A stretch of DNA of 64,000 nucleotides from Spirochaetota bacterium. Its GTDB lineage: Bacteria > Spirochaetota > Spirochaetia > Treponematales > UBA12059. The DNA is taken from assembly GCA_026398615.1 (NCBI GenBank), contig JAPLSN010000021.1, forward strand, positions 124,001-188,000. Reading direction: 5' to 3'. A program made the position numbers and the translations under genes. Within the stretch, counting starts at the first letter, position 1. Each line of letters opens with the position of its first letter. The notes under the pieces were generated by a model. The model made no database searches and was not told the DNA's origin. It saw nothing but the letters and a program-made list of their open reading frames with translations. Shown one piece after another: positions 10,417 to 22,100 of this stretch.

Positions 10417-11511
10417 TCATGTCCCGCGTTTCGCCACGACATCGTCGTATTCCGCCACGAGGGAATCGACGAGCGTCCTGACGGGCACTATTTCCTTCAC
10501 CCTTCCGGCGTTGGCTCCCGCGAAGGCGAATCCCTCGTCGAGATTGCCCTTCTGCGCATTGAGCAGGGCGAGCGATATGCAGTATGGCGCCGTCGCACGG
10601 TCGCAGGTCACGATGCAGTGGTAGGGGCAGGAAAAGGGCTTCTTCCTGCCGGCTTCGGCGTCTTCGGTGAATTCGTTCCTGAGCGCCCGCCCCGGCATGC
10701 CCACCGGGCTCTTGATGATCGCCAGGTCGTCGTCCTTCGCGTCGACATAGGCTTTCTTGAACCGGATGTCGGCGTCGCACTCGTCGGTCGCCACGAATCG
10801 CGTCGCCATCTGTACGCCGGAAGCGCCTAGCGAGATCATGCGATCGATGTCGGCTCCGGAAAAGATACCGCCGCCCGGGATGACGGGAATGTTCCTTCCC
10901 GTCATCGCTTCGAGCCTGGCGAGTTCGCCGACGACTTCGGGCACGATCTTTTCGAGCGTGAATGCGGGATCTTCGATCTGTTCCGCCTTGAACCCGAGAT
11001 GGCCGCCGGCCTTGGGGCCTTCCACCACGAAGGCGTCGGGGAGACGGGCGTACTTGTCGAACCACCGCTTCGCGAGCAGGACCGCGGCGCGCGCGGAGGA
11101 GACGATGGGGACGAGTTTCGTCCTGCCCTTCTGCACGAGTTCCGGCAGGGCGACGGGGAGGCCGGCGCCGCAGAAAATCACGTCGATGCCCTCTTCCACC
11201 GCGGTTCTCACCATGTCGGAAAAATTGCTCAGAGCGACCATGATGTTGACGCCGATGATCCCGCTGGAGAGTTCCCGGGCCCGCCTGATCTCCCGCCTGA
11301 GCGCCCTGATGCACGCACCCTGGAAATCGGTGAAACCGTCCGGTTCGAGAAGGCCGATGCCGGCCGCCGCGATGACGCCGATGCCTCCCGCGTTGGCGGT
11401 AGCCGCCGCGAGGCCCGACAGGGATATTCCAACGCCCATCCCGCCCTGGATCACGGGAACCCTGGCAACGAGATCGCCTATGACGAGACTCTTGAGGCTC
11501 GAAATGCGCAT
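10417..11511 (-). CDS. NAD(P)H-dependent flavin oxidoreductase / nitronate monooxygenase family
   Basis: MRISSLKSLVIGDLVARVPVIQGGMGVGIS...; IPVIPGGGIFSGADIDRMISLGASGVQMATRFVATDE; start chosen at MRISS. Confidence 0.85.
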   Translation of the reverse strand: MRISSLKSLVIGDLVARVPVIQGGMGVGISLSGLAAATANAGGIGVIAAAGIGLLEPDGFTDFQGACIRALRREIRRARELSSGIIGVNIMVALSNFSDMVRTAVEEGIDVIFCGAGLPVALPELVQKGRTKLVPIVSSARAAVLLAKRWFDKYARLPDAFVVEGPKAGGHLGFKAEQIEDPAFTLEKIVPEVVGELARLEAMTGRNIPVIPGGGIFSGADIDRMISLGASGVQMATRFVATDECDADIRFKKAYVDAKDDDLAIIKSPVGMPGRALRNEFTEDAEAGRKKPFSCPYHCIVTCDRATAPYCISLALLNAQKGNLDEGFAFAGANAGRVKEIVPVRTLVDSLVAEYDDVVAKRGT

Positions 11512-11545
11512 ACCTTCTCCTTCCGGCATAATGCACAGATATGAC

Positions 11546-11573
11546 ATGATAACACAAAAAGTAGTAGTGTCAA
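11546..11573 (-). promoter_or_regulatory. Sigma70-type promoter candidate for the flavin oxidoreductase gene
   Basis: Minus strand: TTGACA, 16-bp spacer, TATCAT, located 35-62 bp upstream of the start. Confidence 0.55.
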
Positions 11574-11995
11574 ACGGTTGCCAACCTGTTTTCGACAGGA
11601 AATCGTCAAATGGGTTTGGGATGCAACGATTTTGCCGGTTCGGAAGCCGCCAGTGAAAAGTGTCCGATGGTTGGTCATGCACGTTGCGCCAACGTCCTGC
11701 TTGCCCGAATACCGGACACCAGACCTGACCTGGCTGCGCAGGGAGATCCGCAGCTTGCCGCCGAGGCCGCCGATCCGGGGATGGCCATCGTCGATGATGA
11801 CCCGGCCCGCCGCAGGGCTCGAAGGCGGCATGGCTCGACTCGCCGCCGGTTCGACGTTGTCGCTGCCGTTCCCCGAACTGCCGACGGGACCCATCCGCGT
11901 GAACTTCCCTGTCCTCGGCCCGGACAGGCGCGCGCGTATGCCGGGACCGAAGCGCCGTCGGGAATGATCGCAGCGGAATATCATGACCCCATGTC

Positions 11996-13153
11996 TCACT
12001 CCACTATTCGTGCAAGCCCGCTCTCTATCCTCTGATCGAGTATCTTCATGTCGACGAACCCGCTGGCCTTCAAGTATTCATGATCGATCCGCGTGATCGA
12101 TACGACGTCTTTCACGTCGATCGTGTACGGGTAGATCGGGTAATCGTTAGGTCCGGGCTGTCGTTTCTTCATTTCTTCCGCCGGAAGAAGCGCGTCCGCC
12201 AACCCGTCGATCTCCCGGATCGGGTTTCTTTCAAGCAGGAGCACTTCCAGTTTATGGTCCAAGCCCTTCAGAAAACGTGTATCGGCAAGGTTGCACCCCT
12301 GCAGGGAAAGCCCTTTGAGTCTCCTCATGTTCCCGAGGCTTTCGATCTTCAGATCGGGTACGTCCTCCATCCTCAGGTTGGAAATGGACGTGCTCGAGCA
12401 GACGGGGGACATGCTTTCGAGTTTCGGCGCGCCCCGTATCCAGAGGTAGTCCAGCTTCGGCAGTTTGCCGACGGCGCTGATGTCGACCAGGTTGGGTTGC
12501 TCGAAGGTATTGTACCTGGTGTCTTCCACCCGCGTCACGACAAGCCAGGAAAGGTTCGGGAAGTTTTCGATTCCGTCGAGTTTGTCTCCCGTCGTGGAAA
12601 ACCATAGCTTTTCAAGGCTGCTATTTTTTTTCGTGACACCGAAAAAGCCGTAACTGCTATCGCTTTGAATTTCCTTGATTTTCGCTGTTTCAGGGATATT
12701 GGGGAACCTGTCGACAGTACAATAGTCAATCTCCAGTTTCTCCAAATTCGGAAATCTCCCCTGAAGTTCAAAATTTTTTATAACTAGGTTTTCTAAACTT
12801 ATTTTCTGCAGTGTACTGGAATCCTTTAGCTTGATGGTAATAGGTTTTCCGCGCTTGTCTTCAAAAACTCTGAACTCTTTGATGTTCTTTGGCAGATCGG
12901 TATCTTGAATTTCTTTTGCACCCGTGGTGATAATACGCAATAGCTCGATAGAATCCCATTCCTCCTGTGTATAGAGTCTTCTGATCTGCTTCAGCGATCT
13001 GGCTTTTTGATTTCCACCATAAGCAAGTTCCGTCATTTTGAAATAATCATCATACTCGATTTCCTGTTTTTCGAGCCTGGGCTCGCGCACGCATGCCAAC
13101 AACAAACAAGTAAATACAATCGCTGCCAAAACCATTCTCCGGTGATATTGCAT
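11996..13153 (-). CDS. Leucine-rich-repeat-like lipoprotein
   Basis: MQYHRRMVLAAIVFTCLLLACVREPRLEK (lipobox LLLAC) and repeated L..L.I..C / LKGLSLQGCNLAD / LEVLLLERNPI units. Confidence 0.7.
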   Translation of the reverse strand: MQYHRRMVLAAIVFTCLLLACVREPRLEKQEIEYDDYFKMTELAYGGNQKARSLKQIRRLYTQEEWDSIELLRIITTGAKEIQDTDLPKNIKEFRVFEDKRGKPITIKLKDSSTLQKISLENLVIKNFELQGRFPNLEKLEIDYCTVDRFPNIPETAKIKEIQSDSSYGFFGVTKKNSSLEKLWFSTTGDKLDGIENFPNLSWLVVTRVEDTRYNTFEQPNLVDISAVGKLPKLDYLWIRGAPKLESMSPVCSSTSISNLRMEDVPDLKIESLGNMRRLKGLSLQGCNLADTRFLKGLDHKLEVLLLERNPIREIDGLADALLPAEEMKKRQPGPNDYPIYPYTIDVKDVVSITRIDHEYLKASGFVDMKILDQRIESGLARIVE

Positions 13154-13176
13154 ACCAGCAGCTCTCCTTCCAGTTA

Positions 13177-16100
13177 TCAGTAGTAGCCAACAAAGGGCTT
13201 CTTGGCGTACCATTCGTTGTCGCCCCATGTAGTATTCCACGGGTTATAGTACGGCTTTCTGTTGCCGTTCGAGTCTATTTGCATGAATCGGTCGATTATG
13301 ACCGAATGTCCAAGGCTCGTATTTCGCCCGACTCCAAATCGCGATGATTCGGCCCATAACGGGGAAAGCATTTTTTCAGTCGTCATGGCGTTTTTCATCA
13401 TATCGGATTTATTTATATATTCAACATACGCTGCCGAGAATGCCTGGATATCCACGTTAACATAACCATTCTTTTCGATCATCCCCTTGGTTTTTGCGTC
13501 GTTCAGAAAGGCTTCCTTCAGTTTATAATCTGTATCCACCATCGTATCCAGCTCGACTGCGGTCAGAATGCTCAAGGCATGGCAGAGGGAGCTGATCTTG
13601 TTGCCATCAGCGTCCAATTTCCATTCGCCATTCGGTTTGGTCAGATAGCCCCACCCAAGCTTATCGGACAACGCATTTTGAGTCTCGAACCGGAAACCCT
13701 GCGCTATCTCCATCTTCCTGTCGACAATACCGGAATTGGCTGTTCCATAGCTACGCAGACGTCCGTCGTAGGAATCCGCCTGCTTCCCGATTCCCAACAT
13801 TCCGGAAAGCATGTTCCTGCCGTAAGCCAGATATCGTTCGAGCTTGTCGCCGCCGATCCAGCCCGTACCGGTTTCAGGATTCGGCAGCAGGGCTTGCGCG
13901 TTCCCGATGGCCGCTCCGAGCGCCAGCCGGTTGTGGATGTTTCCGAAGGTCGGATCATCGACAATACCGGTGTTTCCGAGTATGGCCCGCGTGTCGAGCC
14001 CTGCCAGGGCAAGGATGCTGTCCGTGATATCTATCGAGTAATCCCCGGGATCGATGCGGCCGTTGCCAGCCTTGTTCTGGAGTCCTCCGCTGCCATCGAG
14101 CAGGAATCCGTCGGCTTCGAAGGATGCAACCCATTCCTTCCGCAAAGCCAGGTCCGCGCCTGCACTGGATCCCGTCAACCCCCGTGAGAGCAATACCCGA
14201 TCCGATCGTGTGGCATCCGTCTGGTTTCCCTTGTCGTATTCGGAACGCAAGGAAGCCAACTCGGCCGCGATGGACTCAAGGTCACCGGAAGAATCGCCCT
14301 TCGCCATCAAGAATGAGTAGTATCGCTGTTTTTCGAGAATCCGGTCATAGAGAACTTCGTCATGGCTCTTGAGGAGGGTGCCGTCATCGGCGCGGATATC
14401 CCTGTATCCGTCATCCTGAAGGACAAGCCTTCCCTTCACGCTTCGCATTTTCCAGAAATCGACATCGCCCGGGTTCTCGTTCCAGTTTCCCGGGTCGTTC
14501 TGCGCCGCGTTCATGACGCCTGCGAACCCGCCGTCGAGTTCGAGTCCGTACCGCGACCACGCTTCACCGATATTGGAGTATACGGCTTCGGACAGGGCGT
14601 ATGCGTTGGCTTCGACCCGTTCCCCGTACACCGCATGATCCCCCTCGTGCGAGTAGAGCGCCGCCAGTTTCGCCGCCCTTTCGACTCCCATCCCGAGAAA
14701 GTCCGATGAAATCGTCATGGATGCCGGGTCATCACCCCTGTCGAAATAACCGTATTCACCAGCGTCAAGTTCCGTGCTGAACGAGACGCCGAGACTGCCG
14801 CTTTTTATCCGCTTCGCGATCCCGATCGCTGAATCGACATTCGAATACCCCATCCCGTTGACGGCATTCAGCGAGGAGTTGCCTTCGATGCCGCCTGTGC
14901 GCATCCGCGTGATATCCATGGTTTCCATGAGGCCCTGGAAACTACCCGCGATGGTCCCCATGCCGACATCCGCTCCGCCTGAGCCGAATTGCCCCGAGAA
15001 GCCATTGTTGCCGAAACCGAGTTCGAACAGTCCATGGTCGAATGCGCCATTCGTCAAATCGCCCAGGTTGAGCACATTGAAGGACGCGTTGCCCGTCATG
15101 GCATAGCCGACTCCCTGGCCCGCGACGGAGCCGGCCAGGCCATTGAGTCTTCGGATGCCTTTCACGTCGAAGACATTGGAACTCAATGCCATGCCGTTCG
15201 CGTCCTGCATGTTCCACAGTCCCAGGCTCCCCGTCGCGAACGTGCTCGCCATCCCGGACAGGATGCCCGCGCCGCCGCCCTGGAGCTCCGCGGAGAAGGA
15301 TGCCTGGGACCACCCGAATCCGGCCCCGTCCCATTGTACCGTGTTTATCGCGCTTGTCGAGACGAGATTCGCCCCAGATCGCATCCCGGTGAGCATGGTC
15401 CTGCCGATCACGCCGCCGAAACCGGTATCGGCAGCCTTGCCCGTGAGCCCGCCGTTCCAGAAATCCGTTCCGCCCTGAAAACCATTGAACACAGCTCCAG
15501 TCGCGCTCGTCGCCACGGAACTCAGCGCCTTCTTGCCGAAGTCCAGCCCGGCCTGTTCCCATCCCTTGGCACCCGATCCGATATCCAGGGCCGTGAACAC
15601 CGCGTCGTCGGCCAGGTTGATTCCCGCACCGAACGCCATCATCGCAAGGCCGCCGCCGGGCACGGCCAAGGTCGCGGCGATGCCCACGCCGATGTCGGCC
15701 ACCGAGCGTATCGTGGGCGCCTTGAGCCAGCTCCCGCGATCGTCCCACGCCTTCTTGTCGTAGAAGGGCTTGCCGGCTTCGGCATAGCCCTTGCCTTCCA
15801 GCATCGCGTTCCACTGGTAGCTTTTCAGGAGCCGGCCCAATTCGCCGGTTCCGGCGTCCACGAGGTTGGCGCTCCTGGACTTGTCCAGGTCCAGCTGATC
15901 CTTGAACAGGGGCGCGTACCCGATGTGGAGTCCGTACTCGCCGGCTCCCGTGTTCCGTTCCTCGTTCTGGACCTGGCAGGTTTCCGTTTCATACACGGGA
16001 ATCAGGATCGTCTGTGTCCGGGTGACGCTCCTGCCGTGCCCGTCCGGGTCTTCCCAGGCGATCTCCCGGCTGTCGGTCCGCACGAGTTTCCTGCGAGTGC

Positions 16101-19100
16101 CCCACTCGATCACGGCCTTCGTCGAGCCCTTGTCGCCTTCGGCGCCGAAGATCGTCTCGAAGGCGCCCGTCACTTCGTCCTGGGCCCGCTCGATCATCCC
16201 CTGGATGCCCCACGCGTCCATGCCGGCCATGCCGGCGATGTCGAGCTTCGTCGTGATCGCCAGGGCCGGCGCGATGTAGGGCCGGTACGCTTCCACGCTC
16301 GTCCGCTCGGTGACGTAGCTGTCGAGGAGCGTGGACGTGACCACGAGGTCCTTGACGTACGCGTTGCCTGACTTGATGTAGCCGCCGGAGGCGAAGGTCC
16401 GGTCCATCGAGTCGCCGAAACCATCGTTGGCCCTGTCCACCTGTTTCCGGTACGAAGCGTCGAGTTCCGCGATCGTGCGCCGGGCGTTCTCCGCCAATAT
16501 CAGCGCGTTGCCCGCCGCCGCTTCCCTCGTCCGCTCCCACGCGAAGCCCGAGGCCGCGGCCTGGATGCGCCCGGAATCAGCCCAGCCCGGGCCTCCCGAT
16601 CCCCGCGCGAGCTTCGCGTCGAAGCGCCGCCCTCCCTCGGCAAGGGCGCGGATGGCCATGGCCGCGTCGGCGAATCCGACCCGTCCCAGGAGTTCGTCCG
16701 CCAGCTTTCCCGCCTCCGGAGCCGCGATGCCGATGCCGCTTGCGCCTGAAAAGGCCAGGTCGCGTTCCCGGGCTTCCGCGTCGATCCCCAGGCTGGCCAG
16801 GATCGCGTCATTCGCGCCCCGGCTTCCGGCTTCCGCCGCCCGGGAAAGCCAGTCTTCGCGATCGCCGAGAAAACCGGCGTACTCGGCGGTCCACGCGTCG
16901 GACTTCGTCCCGTAGCCGTCGGCATAGTCCCTGCGCCAGGCGTTCGCCGCCCCCGCGATCTTTTCCCTGCCCGAGTTCCAGTCGGCGTTCGCCTTGGTCA
17001 CGACTATCCCCGTGCGCTCCTCGAAGCTCCCGCGTTTCCGGGTCAGCTCCCGCACGCGCTCGTTCCACTGGATTTCCCGCGCCTGCCGTTCCGCCTGAAG
17101 CCTGGCGTCGACGGCGTCCCCGATCCGCACGGCAAGCTCGTTCACCGCTTCCAGGCGGGCATCGGAAAAGCCTTCGCCCGAGCCGATCTTCGCGAAGCCG
17201 ACGGCCGCGCTCGTTTCGGCCAGGTCCCGTCTGTAGCGCTTCAGGGCGAGGGTTCCCCACCACGCGCCTTTCGCCGTGTCGGTGAGGGACGCTTCGCTTC
17301 CGGTTCCGGCCAGGTAGGCGTCGTACGCGGCCCGGTACGCGGTTTCGGCGCCTTTCGCGTCGGCGAAGGCCGTCGTGGCCGTCGATTCGAAATTCCTGAA
17401 CGCGGCCTCGCTCTTCGCGGCGAACCACGCATTCATGTCCAGCAGGATCGCCGTCGTGTCGACGGGCGAAGTCCCGCCCGTGCCGAAGCGCGCGAAGTAT
17501 TCGCCCGCCTGGGCTTCGAGCGCGGCCAGCTCGGATGCCGGCATCTCGCGTTTCTGCGTTTTCCGGTACGCGTCGCGGGCCGCCGCGAGGAATCGCTCTC
17601 TCGTCATGGGTTCGGAGCCTTGGTCGCTGCCCTTCATCGCCGCCAGCCTCGCGCGAGCCGCTTCGTACGCCTGCTCTTCCTTTTCCGCGCGTCCCAACCC
17701 CGTCGCGAGCCTCGATACCGAGCCGTTCACACTTGCCGCGACCGGTTCGATATCCGCCTTCACGCGGCTCCGTTCCTCCGCGAGCCGGTTGTTCGTGGCG
17801 GCGTGGTAGACGAGGAGCCCCGCCGCCACCGGGTGGAAAAATACCCACCTGAGGCTGCTGATCTGCCGCTTGTGGTAGGCGATTTCACCGTCGTACCAGG
17901 TCTTGACCGCCCGGTACGAAAGGAGCTGTGTCGAGCTGTCGAAGAAGGGATCGAGCCCGGCGTTCGCAAGCCCCGAGAACTTCATGGCGGCATAGAACGT
18001 GAAGAGTTCGTCGCCTTTCACCGCTTCCCACGCGGCTTCCTGCGCGTCGCGCACGGGGTCCCGGAAACGGTCGCGGTCTTCCGTGTTCCAGACGTTCCAG
18101 AAATTCGACTCCTGCCCGTCCAGGCTCTTCCCGGTCACGGTGTTCGACACGCCCATCTGTTCGTCGAGTTTCGATGTCCCGACGGAAATCCCGGCCGCGT
18201 CCAGGGTGTCCTTGCCGTTCGCGCCTGCGATCCTGCGCCGCAGGAAATCCGCGGCCAAACCCCACTGGCGCAGCACGGCGGACCTGTTCGACGCGGCGGA
18301 CAGCGCACGCATTTTTTTCGCCCAGGAGGAGACGGCGCGTTCGTGGGCGCTCCGATCGTAGTCCTCGGGCAAGTCCGCGCTTCCGTCTTCCATGTAGACG
18401 CGGAGCGCGGCGCGCGCGGATTCGTCGGTTTCGACGAGCTTTCCGCTTTCGTCGATGGAAAGTTCGAGCCAGCCGTTCGCGTCGAGCCTGACATAACCCT
18501 GCCAGCCGGTCTTCCCGACGCCCTTGTCGTCGGTTTGCGGAACGAGTTTTCCGTCATCGTCGAACCATGCGGCGCCGGTCGACGCGAAGCTGCCATATGC
18601 GTCCAGGAGGGCTCCCCTGCGTTCGCCCAGTTCCCGCGTAATCGCCCCGATGGCGCCCGCCAGTTCATCGCCCGTCTTCGAGACCGACGCACGGGCTTCT
18701 TCCAGCCTTCGGTATTCGGCCAGGGCCGCGGTATATCCGGAACCGTCGTAGCCGCGTTCCGTTTCGGCGGCGTAGAGGTTTTCCAGGACCCGGACGGCCC
18801 CCGCGGCGCGGTCGTGCGACACCTGGGCTTCGGCGAGCAGGGACGCGGGGCTCCGGTAGGCCGCCGCCGCAGCGTCGTCCCCTTCGGCGGCCAGGTAGGC
18901 GTTCTTCGCCCAGTCGCGGATCGATTCGGCGACGTCGAAATCCGCGCGGGCTGTTTCGAGCGCGGCGTAGGTGTCCTTGGATGTCCGGTAGGTCCCGTCG
19001 CGATCCGCGGCGGCCCCGGCGTACGCGTCGGAGGCGGCCAGGAGCGTGGCCATGGCATCGTCGAACGCCGCGTCGAGGGCTTTCACGTCCGCTTCGGCCG

Positions 19101-22100
19101 CGGCGATCGTCGCGGGATCGGCCAGGAGGTTTTCCGCGTCCCTGAGGATCGCCACGAGCCGGGCCATGTCCTCCTTGGATCCTTCGGTCGTCCTGCTGTC
19201 CGTCCCGAGTTCGGACGACGCTTCCGAAAGCGCGGTCGTCGCCCCTTCGAGGGCGGCGGCCAGGGATTCGTCGCGGATCCACGAAACTCCCGCGATCGCG
19301 CGTTCGGTCCTGTCCCGAAGCTCGTCGGATAAAACCGCGCTTTCCGCTGATGGCGTACCCGTGGCGCGGTCGTCCGCCCTCGATGCGGCGCGGTACGCCT
19401 CGTTGTACAGTTCGATGAAGGCGAGCCGTTCCAGGGTCGCGGACCGATCGGTGGCCACGCATTCCGCGTCCAGGATGGCCGCGTCCAGGATGGCCGCGCC
19501 AGATGTCACCTTGCCCGAGTCCTCTTCCGCGAGGTCAGAGGCGCCGATGCCCCGCCATGCCCCGATGCCGGAACCCGGGAGCATCTTCCGCGCAGCGCGG
19601 TATTCGGCGATGATGGAGATGCCTGCCATGGTTTCGGAGAGCTCGGCGGATTCCGCCGACGCTTTTTGAGCGAGGTCGACGGCGAAGGAGTCCCTCGGTC
19701 CGAAGGGCGTCACCGCTTCAAGGACGGACGGGTCGGCGGCGGCTTCGCATGAAAGCCGCACGGCTTCGGCCGTTATGCCGTCGAGGAGGCCGCCGTCCTG
19801 GATTTCGTCGAAACCGAAAACGGCTTTCGCCGATCCTCGCGCGAAGGCCGCCATGTCGCCGACGTCGTCGGGCGCGGCACGGACGATCGACGCGGCGGCT
19901 TCGGCCGCGAGCTTCGAAGCGACGGCCGCCGGGTCGACTCCGGGAAGCCTGCCGGCACTGGCTTCCGCCGCGAGGCCGTAGAGCGCGAGCACCCTCGCGA
20001 TTCCCCCCGATCCGATGGCGGAGCACGCGTCGCGCAGGCGGGCGATCCGGTCAGCGAGCGGCGCGGCCTCAGCCTGCGGATCGCCCGGGATGGCCGCGAT
20101 GCCCGAGTCTTCGGCCGCGGCCGCGCAGAGCGCGACGAGGGCGTCGCGGAATCCGGTGATGGCCATGCCGCCGTCGTCATCGAGGGCCGCGGCTTCGTCG
20201 AGCTTCAGGATGACAGCGGTCAGGCGGTTTTCGCGTTCCCGTTCGGAAGCGCTTCCCGCGAAAACGGATTCGGCGGCTTCGAGGGCGTCGCGGAACCCTG
20301 AGCCTTCGGCGGCTCCGAGGGTGGCGAGCGCGGAGCTGACGGCTTCGGCGGCGGCCGTTTTCCGTTCGGCGGCGAATGCCCGTGCGCTGCCGAACAGCGA
20401 GCGTGCGGCGTCGCGGCGGACGGCCGCCGAAAGCGCGGTTCCGTACGCGCCGCACAGGAGTCCCGCGAGCGGATCGCCGTCGACGCCGCTCAGGACCGAT
20501 CGTCCGTCCAGCCAATCCCCGACGAAGGCGTCGGCGCACGCGAGTTCCGCGAGGGCGACGCACGGATCGTCCGAACCGAGGGCGTCGGCGGCGAGCCTGA
20601 GCGAAGCCGCCTGGGCCACCGCGTCCGCGGGCGACAGGGACCTGAGGTTCAGGGCGAGAGCGTCGCGCAGGTCGCGGTTTTCCGGTTCCCTGCCTTCGGC
20701 GATGGCATCGAGCGCTTCGATCTCCAGGTTCGCCCGCCGCGCGAACCATGCCAGCCGGGCCGATTCCGCGTCGGCATCGAGGATGGCGAGGATGTCCCCC
20801 GCGGGTTTCGATCGCCCCGTCTCTGCGGCGTACCAATCCGCGGAATCGGGCGACGCGCAGCTCCGGATGGCGGCGCGTCGCCCCTCGTACGATGCTTGTG
20901 CCTCCGCGCGAAGCGTTCCCAGGAAGGCCCTGAACGCGAACAGGGCGCGATCGCGCTCTGTTCCGGGAGCTGCCGTCCGAGCGGCGTCGATGAGCGCCTG
21001 CGCCCTCCTGCCGTCGGGGGACAGCTCATCCAGTCCGTAGTCCGTGCATGAAGCGCACAGTGCGTCCATGCCGTACGGGAGTTCGAGGGCGGCCGCGGCG
21101 TCGGAGAGCTCCCTGAAGGACGGCATCGACGCGATGCCGTACGGGTCGTCGCAACCGGTGAGGAGCCCGTCTATCCCTTCCTCGGCGCGGGCGACCTCAT
21201 CGAGCGCCCCGTAGGCGTCGAGGGCCGCGTAGTAGCCCGTATAGGCGGCCGTGAGCGAGCCAGGGCCTCCATCGCCATCGGAAGCGATGCATCCGTAGAG
21301 TTCCGAGAATTTTTCCTGCAGGAGCTCCCGCTGGTAACGGTCGCTCCCCGACGCGAGAACCGAAAACCGGTCGGCGTAGGAACGTTCCGCCTCCTCGAGC
21401 CGTTTCGCCGCAATTTCCAGCCCGTCGCGGGCTTCGACGATCGCGGCTGAAAGCGGATCGAGCGCTTTCGAAGCCGCTTCGAGCGCGGTTACGGCCATGG
21501 AATAGCCGTCCTTGGCCCCCTCGTAGGTCGAGAGCGCCGCGGCGTAGCGGGCGTCGGATTCCGCGCTCGTCGCGCGCCCGGAGCTCAGGTCGCGGGCGTA
21601 GTCGTCCACGGCCCGCGCTTCGGCGAGCCGACGGTTCCAGTAGCTTTCCGTCGCCTTCGCGCGCAGGAGCTCCACCTGGTATTCGTCGAGGTGGAAACCG
21701 TCGGGATCGGATGCGAGGACCGAACGCAGCGAATCGGCGTCTTCCCCGAGCGCGTCGGCGAGCATCGCCTCGAGTTCGGTTCTCGTCTCGGCGGCCACGC
21801 GTTTCTGGTCGCGCATGGAAACCGCCCAGGATTCGGCTTCCCAGAGCGCCGTCCAGCGATTCCGCACCGAAGCGGCGGCGCCATCGCCCGCGTTCGACTC
21901 GTACTCCGCGATGCAGCGGGCTATCAGCGAACGCTCCTGCGTGCGGTCGAGCGTGATGGAAAGGCCGTCCGTGTCGTATGAATCGCGGTACGTCCCCGAT
22001 CTGAGCGTCCGCGCCGCCATGCCGGCCAGGTCGAAGTAAACCGGGTAGCGGGTCCGGATGAAGTCTTCCAGGTCGGCCTGGTTATTCCGCGCAGCCGCGC

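Noticed and set aside
11610-12035. 141-aa plus-strand ORF in the 11.6-12.0 kb gap
   Set aside because: Arg/Ala/Pro-rich composition, no motif, overlaps the LRR gene end; not supported as coding.
13262-14709. Several plus-strand ORFs opposite the giant gene C-terminus
   Set aside because: Considered as possible antisense antitoxins, but composition and lack of starts/RBS do not support them.
14989-16371. 460-aa plus-strand ORF (and 17620..19332, 570 aa)
   Set aside because: Antisense shadows of the giant gene; no start context or protein-like motifs.
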